Positions 1 through 12,139 of a DNA stretch of 64,000 nucleotides are shown here, one piece after another. Origin of the DNA: Hymenopus coronatus. Lineage: Eukaryota; Arthropoda; Insecta; Mantodea; Hymenopodidae. Within the stretch, counting starts at the first letter, position 1. Every line of letters begins with the position of its first letter. Both the position numbers and the translations under genes were made by a program. The stretch covers positions 386,718,132 to 386,782,131 of the forward strand of contig CM060900.1 of the NCBI GenBank assembly GCA_030762935.1, written 5' to 3'. The notes under the pieces are model-generated. The model was not told the origin of the DNA, searched no databases, and saw nothing but the letters and a program-made list of their open reading frames with translations.

Positions 1-1922
1 GTCAGCTGATAGAATTGTGTGGATTTTGTATGCTTCTGTTTAAATACTGCACATAGTAACCGTTATAAGAGCACTGGCTACGAAATTGTTCAGAGACCAA
101 CCGGGCGAGTAATTTCCCCCAAGGAACAACCCCGAACTGGGCACGAACTAAGCCGGATATATTGCGATCTTTCTCTGCGACCACAAACTTGGTTTGAAAT
201 CGATACTCGCGTCCTAGCTATTGTACAGAGCCACTTGGCAGCCCCATTAAGAAGCAGCAGTCAGACCTGGGATGAGTGGAGCGTATTCGCTTCCTGTGCG
301 TTTGCATAACGCATATTTCTCTACCGAATTTCAATAAATCTTAAACAGAATTTTCAAACTTCAGTGTTTCAAACAAGCCTGCTCTTAATACAGTAAACCA
401 AAGATTCCAGGTTCGAGTTTCCGGCTTAGCGTTGAATTGTTTACAACTCTCCGGCCTTAGCCTACATAAAATGATCCTATGTCTTATATCTATAAACAAA
501 AGTATATAAACGAATGAGTATTTGAAGCATTGAAGGAGGTATGACAGAGTAATTTGGATTGCTTTGAGTCGCACATGAATCGGAGACCTTGTTCATAGTT
601 GCACTACAGCGCAATCCTATACGAGAAATTGAAGACGTGCGATTTTCATAGAGACGATTGCTATTATTTATTTCTTAACTTTAGCTTGGTTTTAATCTTC
701 CATCCTTATCCTACACATGGCAGTTGACTGTGGTATTGTTTAGGTCTGCTTCTATGTTCATGGAGTATGGAGATTCTGGACAAATGGTGTGGATTCTTTC
801 TTGAAGAAAATACTTTTCATGGACACTAAGTTGTGCCTGGTCTACAGGGTAGCTTCAGCAGTTGCACGGACCTTCAAGCTTAGAAATTTAGGGACCTCCG
901 TGGGTCTCTGTGGTCTTCTGCCTGCGACCTATAGACGCCTGTGGTTACTCTCTTTTACCCTTCCTCCTAGGCGGTATCAGATCTATGTAGGTCGCACTGC
1001 TTCCGTTGACTAATTCATATCTATCTGTATAACATGTCTTCATCATAGTTTCAGAATTTTGTTAGAACATATCACTCAGAGTCAATATAAGCAATGACAT
1101 GAGGAACTTAGTGCAGAAGGCGTGACTGTTGATGTTCCTCCACATCCTAATTACTCTTTACGATGTTGTGAAGAAGAAGAAAACTGGTAGAATGTTAAAA
1201 ATATCTCTTGTTTCTCAATTTTGCATGTTTTTTGTTTCAATACGAAACTGAATAACTTAATAACGAGAGTTATTAGAGTATCAAAGTGTGCGAAGGAGAG
1301 ACTGGAAAACGATTTTGTTGGTCATTTTGTTTCAATAAAAACTAGTAAAAGCAAACATTATGCGGTATTATGATAATGGTATAAGATATAAGCATGTGCT
1401 GCATCTGCCGAGAATAACATTTTTAAGATTGTACTGTCGCCGGGGACCTCTACCTAACTTTTAAGTATAGCAGCAAATTTAAGTTGATATGATTAGGATC
1501 ATTATTAGTATTTTAATATTGTTTATTATTAAAATGGGGTAGTACGGTTAGAGATTTAATTCGAAAGAGTTTTGGTCACTAGGTTGTATGTAATATTCAA
1601 AGTTTCAAACACAAATGAATTCACGCATAAAGGCGAGTTGGGTGTACTAGAGTCCGAACGGTGTCCCGTTCTCAGGTTATTCCATTCGGTATACCAAACG
1701 GGCTACTGTACAATTTCCTCATCTAACGCCCATGTGATCAGACGTAAAGTGAAGTTCAGTCTGATTGCTTTACTGACGTTGCTGTCATATGGTACTTTAT
1801 GCGCATCTTAAGTTCTCGTGCTATTCCGGTATTGCGTCGAGAGGTACAACGAAAATATTTTCTTACAAGGAAATGAAGGAGTTTATCATTTAGAACATAG
1901 AACCTGAAGAATATAGAAGCCC
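1..1922. other. Unassigned sequence, no supported gene
   Basis: The first ~310 bases are less AT-rich than what follows and are open on the + strand for about 96 codons (19-309), overlapped by a shorter open frame on the other strand. I recognise no domain in either. A second short open stretch (789-1013, +) is also unrecognised. The rest is AT-rich and broken by stops in all frames. Confidence 0.4.
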
Positions 1923-1935
1923 GATGATGATGATG

Positions 1936-2007
<72 letters not shown>
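1923..2007. repeat. (GAT)n/(AAT)n microsatellite
   Basis: A few GAT triplets pass into a nearly pure AAT tract of more than 25 units. Three other long ATT/AAT tracts occur in this window and two of them sit at the 3' end of SINE-like sequence, so this one may also be an expanded retroposon tail. I could not identify a SINE body beside it. Confidence 0.95.
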
Positions 2008-2985
2008 TGAAGAAAGATATTTTGATGTGTTCTTACACTTTTAAGGAAATTCTATTTGGTTTTATTGTAATATTATTTGTGACTTCGTATTGTAAAATAT
2101 TAAGGTGTTCTTAATGCACCGTTGGTTTTACATTACAGATTTTTGGTGATTAGCGAGTTTATTCCGAGGTTTTACTAATTCATAGCTCTTTAAAACAAAA
2201 CGCAACTCTAAGTACATCAAACACTTGTTTGTAGTAGTGGACCTAGTTATATATTATATCAGTGCTGTAAAGCAGCAACCTGAGCTGAATATTCCTAATT
2301 TGCTTTAATTTAATGATAAATGTGTAATTTTCTGTTTTTAAATAGTAGTAATTTAATTTATTGTATTATGTATCTAATTTATAAAATTTAACTATAAGTA
2401 GATACACAGGACTTGAAGCCGTTTTCTTCTCTCACTGAAAGTCTGAATGTAGTTGCATCTATATACGAAAGCTGTAAGCTTTTTGGTTTGGAGCATAATT
2501 TTTATATATTTTTCTTGTGGGTAATGCCAGGTAGTACAAGAAGAAAACCGGACAAAATGTAATTTGTGTATTATAAAAATAGTTTTTTTTTTTCGGTAAC
2601 TGTAGGTAGAAAGAAAGCCAAAAAACACAGCAACACAGCATAAGCTATGGTCACTATTTGCCTTAACACCGTAAAGCAATACGTTTCCTCGAACGAGTAA
2701 ATGCCCATCTCCCAGGTTAGCATATTTGACGCAGTTGTGCTTTTTGTACGCGTTGCGCGCGAAGAAATAAACGAGCGACATTATGTAGCTTACGAAATGT
2801 ACGAGTAAACCGTAAATCCTGGACTGACCTGGTATTGGTCAGTAAGGTCCCATCCTACACTAGCATTTAACATCCATCCTAATTAACAGGTTGAAAGCAT
2901 TTTAATTATATTGTTTGTATTGGTTACATTACATTTATTACATTACATAATATTTATTTGTATTAATTGCATTACATTAATGATA
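2008..2985. other. Unassigned AT-rich sequence
   Basis: AT-rich sequence without a recognisable coding frame or repeat. The longest open frame (2392-2781, - strand) has a low-complexity, basic and aromatic composition and no domain I recognise. Confidence 0.4.
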
Positions 2986-2987
2986 AC

Positions 2988-4650
2988 AAAGCTTAATCCA
3001 AAAGAGACTGCATTATAGAAGATGCAGAATGCTGCTAATGAACGCAGAATTCTTAAGAATGACAATAATCCAGAAACAGCGAAAAAGTGTAAATCACTAA
3101 TAAAAAAAAAGAAAATAGAGAAATCGGGAAGTACAAAGGACAATTTTTAAAAGTTTAAATGGAAATAATAGACGAGATTTTTAAGAAAGAAATGCTACAA
3201 ATGGCATACAAAGAAGTAAAAAGGCTTTTTAACGAGCATAAAACAAACTTGAACAAACCAAGCGATGTCAAATGAAATTTAACCCACAAAAACTGGTATT
3301 TAGATAAAAGTTGGAGATTATATAGAAAACCAGTATAAGGGAAAGGAACTAGAACAATTAGCAGATAATATTGAAAAAACTAAAGAAGAAGAAAGAGGAG
3401 ATTCTATATTAAAAAGAAGAATCTTAACTTGAAATAAAAAGTTTAAATTTGGAAATTGCGCCAGGGAATTATAGAATCACCTTAGAAACGCTTAAGTATT
3501 AAGGACAATATATGAACTAGTATTATATATATGTGTGTATATATATGTATATATAATACAATGTATACAATTTCATATATATATACATGAAACTGTTATA
3601 CTACCAGAGAGTTCAAGCAAAATGATACCAATACGCCATCGTACTTTAAGTTTCTGTGACATGCATCTAAAATATTAGCTAAAATTATATATAGTAGAAT
3701 AGAAAATAAAGCCGAAGCATATCATAAATTTGTTTAAAGAAATATTAAAGGTACAAGAGAAGTAGGATTAGCAATGAGACCAATAATAAAAATGAATAAG
3801 AAGAAATAAAGGTACATAGTATTTGTTGGCATAGCAAAAGTATTTGATAATGTAAAATGGTAAAAACGTGCAAATTACTTAAATAATTGGGAATCAAATC
3901 TAGAGATATCATAATTGTTTGGAATGTATACAATAAGGAAAAAGCTATTATAAATTGCGAAAGCAGTCAGGAAATAGCTTATGTAAGGAAAGGCGTGAGA
4001 TGGATGTGCGTTATCACCCATGCTGCTCAGCAAATATACACATAAAGAGCACTAAATGAGTTATTGAAGAAATATGCATGGGTATAAAAATATAGGGATT
4101 TCAAATTAACATGTTCGGATGTGCAGATAACATTGCAGTTTTAATGTAAAATAAAAGAGATTGGATGATTTTATTAGTTAAATATTAATAAACAAACGTT
4201 TTATCTTGCAAGAAATAAAGGAAAAACACAAATTAGATAAACTGGCAATTATTAGATAACGTTAAAAAATTGCAATACCTGGGTAGTAGAATAACATGAT
4301 AAAAGTAAAGAAGAAAAGTATAAAGATAATACTTAAAACAAGGTATGCCTTCAGGAAGAAAAATAAATTATTTAATCCAAGAATATTAGTGTAGATATTA
4401 GGAAGAATTTGCTGAAAACATGTGTATGGAACATAATGTGTGGGTGTGTGTATGAAAATGAAACTTCATCAATGCTAAAATCAGAGAGAACAAGAATCGA
4501 TGCACCCGCACCATGGTGCTACATGAAAATGCTGAAAACTAGTTGGACTGAAGTATTTTTGAGAGCGCAAAGGTATAAAGACCAAATTGGAACCCAATTA
4601 GAAAAACAAGAAAAATTCATAGGATATTAGTTAATACACCGAAGTATTTT
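2988..4650 (+). mobile_element. Decayed non-LTR retrotransposon (LINE), RT region
   Basis: Reverse transcriptase remnants of an endonuclease-RT type LINE can be followed on the + strand in shifting frames with many stops. Visible in order are a Lys-rich pre-RT region (3040-3420), the start of the palm as an APGNYR-type block (~3461-3485), a SKILAKII..RIENKAE block (~3667-3715), a TREVGLAMR helix (~3752-3780), a VFVGIAKVFDNVKW block (~3821-3860, equivalent to motif A), a KG(V)R..C.LSPMLL block (~3990-4025), a degraded CADNIAVL block (~4118-4145, equivalent to the ADD motif), and a downstream WCYMKMLKTSWTE block (~4520-4551) typical of the C-terminal end of these proteins. The sense strand is A-rich, as is usual for LINEs. 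The clade is uncertain (Jockey, CR1 or RTE group). It cannot encode an active enzyme. Confidence 0.8.
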
Positions 4651-4654
4651 GAAA

Positions 4655-4860
4655 ATTATAACTGAAACCAATATTCCGGAACATCTCGAAAGCAGTTAAC
4701 TCTAAAAAAACAAATGTATATAGTATAAACTGTGTATTTTAATGAGATCTACATGTTATGTAGTAAATTTTGGATATGTCTTGCGGTTTTCCAGTTATAT
4801 AAAAGTCTCCAGAATGAAGAGGTTTTCAGCGGCAATTCCCAGAAAATTCAAGCTATTGGA
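4655..4860 (+). mobile_element. Fragment of repeat family A inside the LINE
   Basis: About 200 bases align with the middle of the family A copies at 8461 and 5640: a CTGAAACCAATA-like start, the run through GTGTATTTTAATGAGATCTA, and the end CCCAGAAAATTCAA. LINE 3'-end sequence resumes about 80 bases later, so this fragment entered the LINE or was left there by a larger, mostly deleted insertion. Confidence 0.75.
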
Positions 4861-4939
4861 ACTACCTTCCTAATTACCTACATGTCTATATCGAATATTA
4901 TCTATACATTTTACATCAATGCATCACTTCGGTTTTGAA

Positions 4940-5135
4940 GCAATTGAAGGCAAGAATAGCAAAGGAAAGGCAAACTACAATACATGGAATTAATTAAGGA
5001 CGAAATGAACTGCAGAACGTATGGAGAATTAAAAAGGAAGGCAGAGAGAAGATCAGAATGGAGAATCGCTTCAAAGCAATTCAAGGAATGATGGCAGAAG
5101 AAGAATAAGCAGAAGAAGAAAAGAATTACATTCCT
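4940..5135 (+). mobile_element. 3' end of the decayed LINE
   Basis: Translated across frames this segment reads as EGKNS-G then a TYGELKRKAERRSEWRIA block, which is the conserved C-terminus of endonuclease-RT type LINE proteins. It is followed by an AAG/GAA-rich 3' tail (5085-5130). It continues the element at 2988-4650. Confidence 0.75.
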
Positions 5136-5304
5136 CGCTAATGTCTGGTGTGCTGCTTCAAATTATGGGTTGCCAGTGCCTGTCACCAAGAAAATATGTA
5201 TCCAAATCATGTATACACAACCAACGTGTAATGGACCTTTCTCCAAACAGAAAACTACAGTGTTACTGATAAATTTTCCTGGATTAGCGAAAACACATTC
5301 TTCT

Positions 5305-6080
5305 TTAAACTAATATTCCATTCACATGGCTTACTCTAGCTGTTTCACAAAAAAAAAAAAGTCTCACAAAAGATTATTCTTTTAGCTACATCATGCTAAT
5401 CAAGATAAACATTACCAAAGTTGGTCCTATTACTTGCTTCTTTATAAGTTGAAAGGGGAATAAGGGAATGCACAGACTAAAGCGATATTCAAACCTTTTA
5501 GAAACGGGTCGTTCTAAGAAACAACTTACATTCGGTTCTCTTTGCTTGCTGGGAATAAACAAAAGAGAGGCGAAGAGAAAATCGACTTCTCGTTTGAGAA
5601 AAGCTTAAGTAGCTTAAAACTGATACCAGCAACTCCAATATCTCGAAAACGGCTATTTCTACGAGACAAATGTATATGCCATAATTTGCGTGCTTTAACG
5701 ATATCTACCTTTTTGTAGTGTAAGTCTTTGTTTGTCCCTTAAGTTTACCAGTTATACAGAAGTTATGCAAATCATCCAGAATCAAGAGATCTTCAGAGGC
5801 TATTCGTAGAAAATTCAAGATATACAGCACATTTGTTAGGAAAATGTCTTAAAATATGGTATTTTAATAAAAATCGTTTGAGCCATTTTTGAGAAAATCA
5901 AAATTTTTGAAATAGTCCCACGCAAAGGGTAGTTGGAGTGGAAGGATTTTACTAACAATCTTAGTGTTACATCCTTGGAGGATATTACAAAGTTTAGTAT
6001 GTAACGGATTTTTCGTTTTTGAGCTCTGCTGCCCACAGACGCATAGAAAGACACACACGGACATGTTTCTAAAAATGATT
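5305..6080 (+). mobile_element. Repeat family A, 5' part of interrupted copy
   Basis: Begins with the family 5' end (ATTCCATTCACATGGC; consensus start AATCTGATGTGTTCC) and matches the copies at 8461 and 16198 along ~780 bases, through the GAGCTCTGCTGCCCACAG block. It stops near 6080, where an opposite-strand copy of the same family starts. The missing 3' part resumes at ~6941. There is no coding frame, tRNA-like head or poly-A tail. Confidence 0.85.
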
Positions 6081-6940
6081 TCTCTATTCCTGTATGTACA
6101 ATTTGCATAGTGGATAGAGATGGTATCTATTGTATTGCACCCAAAACTTTGTTACCGAGATTTCACCGGAAATACATATTTTAGGACCCTCTGATTCCAA
6201 AAAAAGCATTTTTAGAAAAATATTCATATGTAGATATGTGTGTGTGCGCATGTGGACAGCATAGCTCAAATACTTGGTATTTAAATTTGGTATCTTTCAA
6301 GGATGCGACACGAAACTTTTCAAGAAAATCCCCCCACCCTATCTACCCCTGCGCAGAAAAATTTTCGAAAACTTTGTTTTTCTTAAAAGCGGCTCTAACG
6401 GTTTTGATTGAAATACCACATATTAAAGCCATTTCCATCACAAATAAAATGTATATCTTGAATTTTCTGGGAATAGCTTCTGAAGGGCTGCTTATTCTAG
6501 ATGAATTTTGCTGAATTTTGCATAACTAGTAAACCGTAAGAGATAGACAAAAACTTACTGCACAAAAATATATATATCAAGTTAAAATACACAATATATG
6601 GATATTATATACATTCTTTTCGTCGATTTATCGTTTCCGACATATTCTTTGTTATTGACTTCAGTTGTAAAGTACTTATACTTTTCTCAGACAGGAAGTG
6701 TCCGTTTTTCCTTGGTTCTACTCCTGGCCAAGCAAAGAAGCGATCTGTAGTGACAATCTCCTAACGGCAGCTTTTAAAACATTTGACTATCACTTTAGCT
6801 TTCTTCTTATACGGAACTAAGTAATAAGAACATTCTGCTAACGTTTATCTCGATTAGCTTGGTGTAGAAAGAAGATCTTTTGTAAGAAGTTTGTTTGTAG
6901 TGCAGCTAGAGAAGCTCATGTGAGTGTAACATATCATTTT
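6081..6940 (-). mobile_element. Repeat family A, copy nested in another copy
   Basis: Reading from 6940 down to 6081 gives a full family A unit, from the ATGTGTTACACTCACATGAG-like 5' end to the GTAC..CTAG..AGA 3' end. It lies inside a + strand copy (5305-6080 and 6941-7095), and the host element breaks at matching positions on both sides. I could not define a target-site duplication. Confidence 0.8.
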
Positions 6941-7095
6941 TTTTTATTCGGGGGTGTATGTATTTTGGGTGCATGCATTTTCGGTGAAATCTCGGCGTCT
7001 ATTTTTTGGGTGGAATACAATATCTACCTTCTCTATCCACTAAGTACATCTATATACGTGCTAGACAATGTAAAACGGCGCGAATTCTTTACAGA
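6941..7095 (+). mobile_element. Repeat family A, 3' part of interrupted copy
   Basis: Contains the last ~150 bases of the family: CGGTGAAATCTCGG, TTTTGGGTGGAATACAATA, then CTACCTTCTCTATCCACTA and the terminal GTGCTAGACAATGTAAAA. It completes the copy that starts at 5305. Confidence 0.85.
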
Positions 7096-7554
7096 GCCGC
7101 CAATGGGAGCCTGTTGATAGAGAAAACCCATGTTATAACACAATCCCGGAAGCTTAAAGAATGCATGCCATCTTTCATTTACGTGCCTCTGCTGATATGC
7201 TATTTATGAGTCCTGCGGTTCCTCGAATTGACGATACAGAAAGGGCACTTTTGCCTTTAATTGCTCCACCGTCAATATTTAAAATACTCACGTATTCCTT
7301 TTAAGTAATGTATGAATGAAGATCAAGAGACTCTTTGCTACAAAATATCTTATTAATGAGAAGTACTTGTCGTTCAAAACGCCCAAAATGGAATTCATCA
7401 TCTATCACGTACATTATACTGATAAAATCAATAAAGGAACTTGAACTACATACCTTATGCAGGAATGTTATGCAAAAGAATGAAATGTAAGAATATTTTC
7501 ATAGGTTAATTATCTAGGATATATATGTATTTATTTATAGTCTTTAACGCCCGC

Positions 7555-7765
7555 TTTTACTACTTGTGGCCCGCAAGCGATGACACTGGTGATACATGGG
7601 ATGAAGATGGAGCACCGGTGGAATGCCATGGCGGGGGAAACTGGGGAATCCGCCCTGCACCACTTTGTCCACCACAAATCTCATATGTGGTCGCTTGGAA
7701 TTGAACCGAGCCATCTAAGTCAGAGGTGAATGATCTAACCACTCGGCCACGGCGTGGCCATATAT
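7555..7765 (-). mobile_element. tRNA-derived SINE, family D
   Basis: On the - strand the head reads GCCGTGGCCGAGTGGTTAGA (pol III A box) followed ~30 bases later by GGCTCGGTTCAATTCC (B box), then a unique body containing GACCACATATGAGATTTGTGG. The same head and body recur at 13095-13436. The upstream 7100-7550 is AT-rich with nothing recognised. Confidence 0.8.
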
Positions 7766-8460
7766 GAGTAGCTTGATATCAAGACAATTTAGAGCGTTGA
7801 AATTAGAAATAGAGATACTTTAATATTCGAATAGTGTAATATTCAAAACAGCGGGTGGAGGAACACAGCTAGGAAATAAATGTATCCAACATGCAGAGGG
7901 AATTAGCGAGCTACCTTCAGTGAAAACGAATAAAATGTAATTTGATACTTAAAACGTGTTTGATGGTGATCCACGATATTTACAGATCATTTTCTAGTTT
8001 GAAAAATGGGCGTAGTAATTATTTAGTTGGTATCAATCTTTTCCCTATCTGAATAAAAGTGACGGTTTCTGTTGAATTGTATCCCAAAGGGTTAAAATGA
8101 GTTTTTTTCTTGAGAAAACTATAAGACCGTTATGCGAAGATTAGCAATGAATTTTATGGCACCCAACATCCAAAACTGAAAATACTAGTATAAAGTTTGC
8201 AAAAAATACCGAATAACAAGAGGCCAAGATTGTCACTCAGTAAATTGTTTCCTCAAGCTGTCATTCAGAACGTCTAAATGCCAAAACGCACAAATTGGAC
8301 ACCTATTTGCTTTCCCTATCAGGGTAAACCGCTTGGTTATAAGCATCCGTACTTGCGTTATGGAAAGAACATTTTTTCGTAAGCTGCTTTATATTATTCA
8401 TCTAAACCACTCGAAAATTTAGTCGATAGAGCCTGATCTCAGTGTGGATTGTAATAAAAA

Positions 8461-9366
8461 AATCTGATGTGTTCCATTCACACGACCTTCTCTATTTGAT
8501 ACACAAAAAAGCTTTCCTTATAAAATATTATTCTTGTTAGTGACATGCTAATCAAGGTAAATATTAGCAGAACTTGTCTTATTACTTGCTTCCTTGTAAG
8601 TATAAGGGACATAAAGGAATACACTAAGATAAATCTACAGTCAAATAATTTAAAAGCAGGTCCTATGTGAAACAATTGAAGTCCGGTTCTCTTTGCATGG
8701 CCTGCAATAAAACAAGAGAGATTAAATGAAACGTCACTTAAAGTTTGAGTAAGGTTTAAGTAGTTTTAAATTGAAGCTAATAACGAGGAATATCTCAGAA
8801 ACAGTGTACTCTACATAAAAACATATATGACATAAATTATGTATTTTATAGAGATCTAAATTTTATGTGTTGTACGTTTTTGTCTATCCCTTACGGTTTA
8901 TCCTTCATGCAAAATTCTGCAAAACTCATCCAGAATAAAGAATTCTTCAGAGGCTAATCCCAGAAAATTCAAAACATACATTTTATTTTTGAAGTAAATA
9001 TCTTTAACCTTCGGCATTTTAATCAAAATCGTTAGAGCCATTTTCGAGATAAACAAAATTCTCAACCATTTGTCCATGTAAAGGTTAGTTTGTGGCGGGG
9101 GATTATCCTGAAAATCTTCCTGTTACATCCTTGGAAGACACTAAAAAAATAATACCAAGTTTTGTTTTTAACAGTCTTTTAGTTTTTGAGCTACACTGTC
9201 CATAAACACACACATAAAAACCTTATTTGTTTTAAAAAATGCACTTTTCGGGCTCGGGTCACCTCAAAATATATATTTGCGGTGAAATCTCAGCATCAAC
9301 TTTTTGTGTGGAATACAATACCTTCTCTAACCATTATGTTGTACATACGGGCTAGAGAGAGCAAAA
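8461..9366 (+). mobile_element. Repeat family A, most complete copy
   Basis: About 905 bases, from AATCTGATGTGTTCCATTCA to CGGGCTAGAGAGAGCAAAA. This is the reference I used for the family. The motif ACCTTCTCTA lies ~25 bases from the 5' end, and on the opposite strand a few bases from the 3' end of better preserved copies, so the ends behave like short, imperfect inverted repeats. It has no long reading frame, no poly-A tail and no tRNA head. Confidence 0.85.
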
Positions 9367-9369
9367 ATA

Positions 9370-11435
9370 TATTTTAAAAATAATGTAAAATTTGCATTTT
9401 TACCAAACTTAGGAAGCCCTCTAATAACAGATCTAGTGCTTCCATTTTTGTTGTCTTTTGGAATGGGAAGTGTTGCATTTTATACCTACTTAATTGTTTC
9501 GTAACAATGAAACCACATCTGAAGATTCAGGATACAACCCTTTTTAATACATCATGAATTCTTTATATATAATTTGGTCATTATTTGTGAAATGGAAATG
9601 CATTCATTTAATTTTTTCATGACAATAGCTCCTACCAGGTTATTGTGATCGTTGCGAGAATGTTGCTGGCAATGTAAAGTTCTGTTTACAGATACCGGTT
9701 ATCTAGTGGTTTACAGACATCTAAAGTTTAATGTAAACGTGAAAAAGTTGAAACTGCAGCACAACTTTTCTGATATTTTTATTCAGAGACAGAGTGGCAT
9801 CGGCTACAACTAAAGTAGCTTCACTTGTGTACCCAAGAGTTGCCGTTGGAAACGACTGTACCCTCCATATGCACACAGAACACGCGAACACAGAAGAGTA
9901 AAGTAGCTCTAGAAATTATGACGTAACCCGTTATTAAAATGTGAGCGCTCACCCTCGAGCGTCTGGAGGGTGTCTCCCCCAGTCGTAGTCCCATGCATAC
10001 ATCTGCACTGCAACTTCTATGCAAATACACACGCCACCACCAAACGGGAAAACATTAAATCTGCCTGATTAAGCACCAACTCGGCGTAATAAAACGTAGC
10101 AAATAGCAATTGTTTTGTTTACGGTATTTAAGCTGCTCCTTTTTGGAGACTTGAGGCAGACTGAATAACTGTGTGGTGAATGCTTTAGATCCAAGTCGCG
10201 TTTAAAAATGTTCTGCTGAAATTCTTGAGATCTCTGGAGCAAACTTCGGCCTATTAATTAGACACGCCAACTTTAATGAAACCTTTTGATTTCTTGCTGT
10301 TGGGATTATAGGGGAGAAACGTACTCTCTGCGCTAGAATTTGCTTAATAAAGCGTTCGTAATCCCGACTCTGCTGAAAGAAATAGTTTCCGTGTCGTATT
10401 AGAGACCTTTCAAAGAAATAAGTGAAGGCAAATGTTTAATGGGTTATATAACTGAGGTCACGTGGTTCTGTTGGGATTGATAAGTGCTGACTCAATTGCC
10501 ATGGTGCCCTCTGGTAGCGAGTAGCTTAGGCACGTTGGAATCTTTCGGGACCCGTTCTTGCTAGCGCATATCATCGCCCGCTGTGGTCCTCCTTTAAATC
10601 TACATTATCCTTTCTTCCCAGGGGTCACATTGCAAGCACAATGTGTTCTACTGGCGCAGCTGCGCTGCGGTCACTGGATTGCATGACTATTAACTTTTGG
10701 GAGATGAAATAAAAACTGCTTTTGGATTATATATAACAATATTATTTCTATCTTCTTTTGTGAAGAGACTTTAGACTTATCAATTTTAGTATCAATCCCG
10801 CTCCGCCTGCCCAGTCTTACTCCTACGTCCCACTAATGTGGTAAGCATAACTTGGCGTGAGGAAATGGACATTATCTGACAGACGGTGGGATTGACGTTT
10901 AGAAAGAATTTCAGATTAACATTCGTGCCATAACGGAGAATCTGGAAATTATATCATATGTAAAGTTAATGTCTACGATGCATTCACCCTTTCAAAGTAT
11001 ATAAATGATTTTCTTTTTATTATGTTTGAGATTTATGAACATTGCCTTGATATAGCTAATATATTATCACAACTTTTCCAGTGCATATCTGCTATCTTTC
11101 ACTGAAAATGTGCTTACTAATCCACGGTAGCTACACTCAAAGATCTTATTGCCTTCAAGAAGTTTATCTTGTGCTTAAAAAAAAACCAACAAAAATGCTG
11201 AAAAACAAGGATGCTCTATGAGGTTTTCAACATTATGGAATAAATAACATCTACTTGCTTTTTAGCTATCCCAGCGGATAAACTATGCGTCATTGTAGTA
11301 TAAACTATTGGACAGCATAGTCTAAGAATTTTCATCAGCAGTAAGAGCAATTTTCATTGAGTAAGAGGAAGAAGAAGGCAAAATAAACAAGAATGCTTTG
11401 AGGGACTTGTACACGTAATATGAAAATACGTGTAA
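9370..11435. other. Unassigned sequence
   Basis: No gene recognised. Part of it (9780-10680) is richer in GC than its surroundings, and includes a 12-base perfect palindrome GCGCAGCTGCGC at 10654-10665. The rest is AT-rich. Confidence 0.4.
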
Positions 11436-11438
11436 AGA

Positions 11439-11455
11439 TATTATTGTTATTATTA

Positions 11456-11514
<59 letters not shown>
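11439..11514. repeat. (ATT)n microsatellite
   Basis: Nearly pure TTA repeats following two TTG-interrupted units. On the - strand it directly follows the body of a family H SINE (11515-11660), so it is best read as that element's expanded 3' tail. Confidence 0.95.
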
Positions 11515-11660
11515 GTGAATCTGTTTTCCACAATAGCGTTGTGCAAGATAGGAATTTGAAAGGCAGAGTCTGGCTGAAAAATTCTACACCGTAGTTGTAT
11601 TTTAACCGCGGATCTCTTGGTCTCTCTCTAGCTACTCTAACCATTGAGCATTATATTTCC
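11515..11660 (-). mobile_element. tRNA-derived SINE, family H monomer
   Basis: On the - strand a tRNA-like head (A box in ATGCTCAATGGTTAGAGTAG, B box in ATCCGCGGTTAAAATAC) is followed by GACTCTGCCTTTCAAATTCC and TCTTGCACA. This corresponds to the GATTCTACCTTTCCGAATCC and CCTGCACA of the + strand family H copy just downstream. It ends in the AAT tract. Confidence 0.65.
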
Positions 11661-11739
11661 CAAAGGACTCGAGAATTTCCCGGTAAACCACAAGTAGATC
11701 TCAAATTATTTTGAAATGACATAACCCAATGGTTACTTA

Positions 11740-12135
11740 CAAGTAAAGTTCCGGGCTTCATAGATCCATAGTTGAAATTCCAGCTATGGCATTGAATTTC
11801 ACAGTCCGATTCTACCTTTCCGAATCCTGACCTGCACAGGGCTAGTGTGTAAGAAACAGTTGACTATGAAGCTCGGGACAAAGTGTTTACAACATTTTAA
11901 GGCACCAAAGTGGTGTATCATCTCAAAATCATTTGAGATCTTTTTGTCGTTCACCGGGAAATTCTCATGTTGTTTGCGAAATTAGTGCAATTTCGGAATA
12001 TTGCCATGTTAACTCAGAGATTAGAACCACTGCAGTTGGACCTGAAGATACGTGATACCGGCTATGCCATTGAATGTTTAAGTCTGATTCTACCTTTCTT
12101 ATTCTTCTTCTTATTATTATTATTATTATCATCAT
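11740..12135 (+). mobile_element. Dimeric tRNA-derived SINE, family H
   Basis: Two tRNA-like segments each run into the motif GATTCTACCTTTC (11808-11820 and 12086-12098), separated by a linker containing CTATGAAGCTCGGGACAAAG and AAATCATTTGAGATC. A second copy with the same order is at 19705-20085. It ends in a CTT/ATT simple-repeat tail (12098-12135). The B boxes have decayed. Confidence 0.6.
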
Positions 12136-12139
12136 AAAA

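Noticed and set aside
8461..9366. Family A as a Helitron
   Set aside because: A TC start and an internal CTAG after a short palindrome are suggestive, but similarity between copies continues past CTAG for about 12 bases, so that is not the end. No A/T insertion pattern could be shown.
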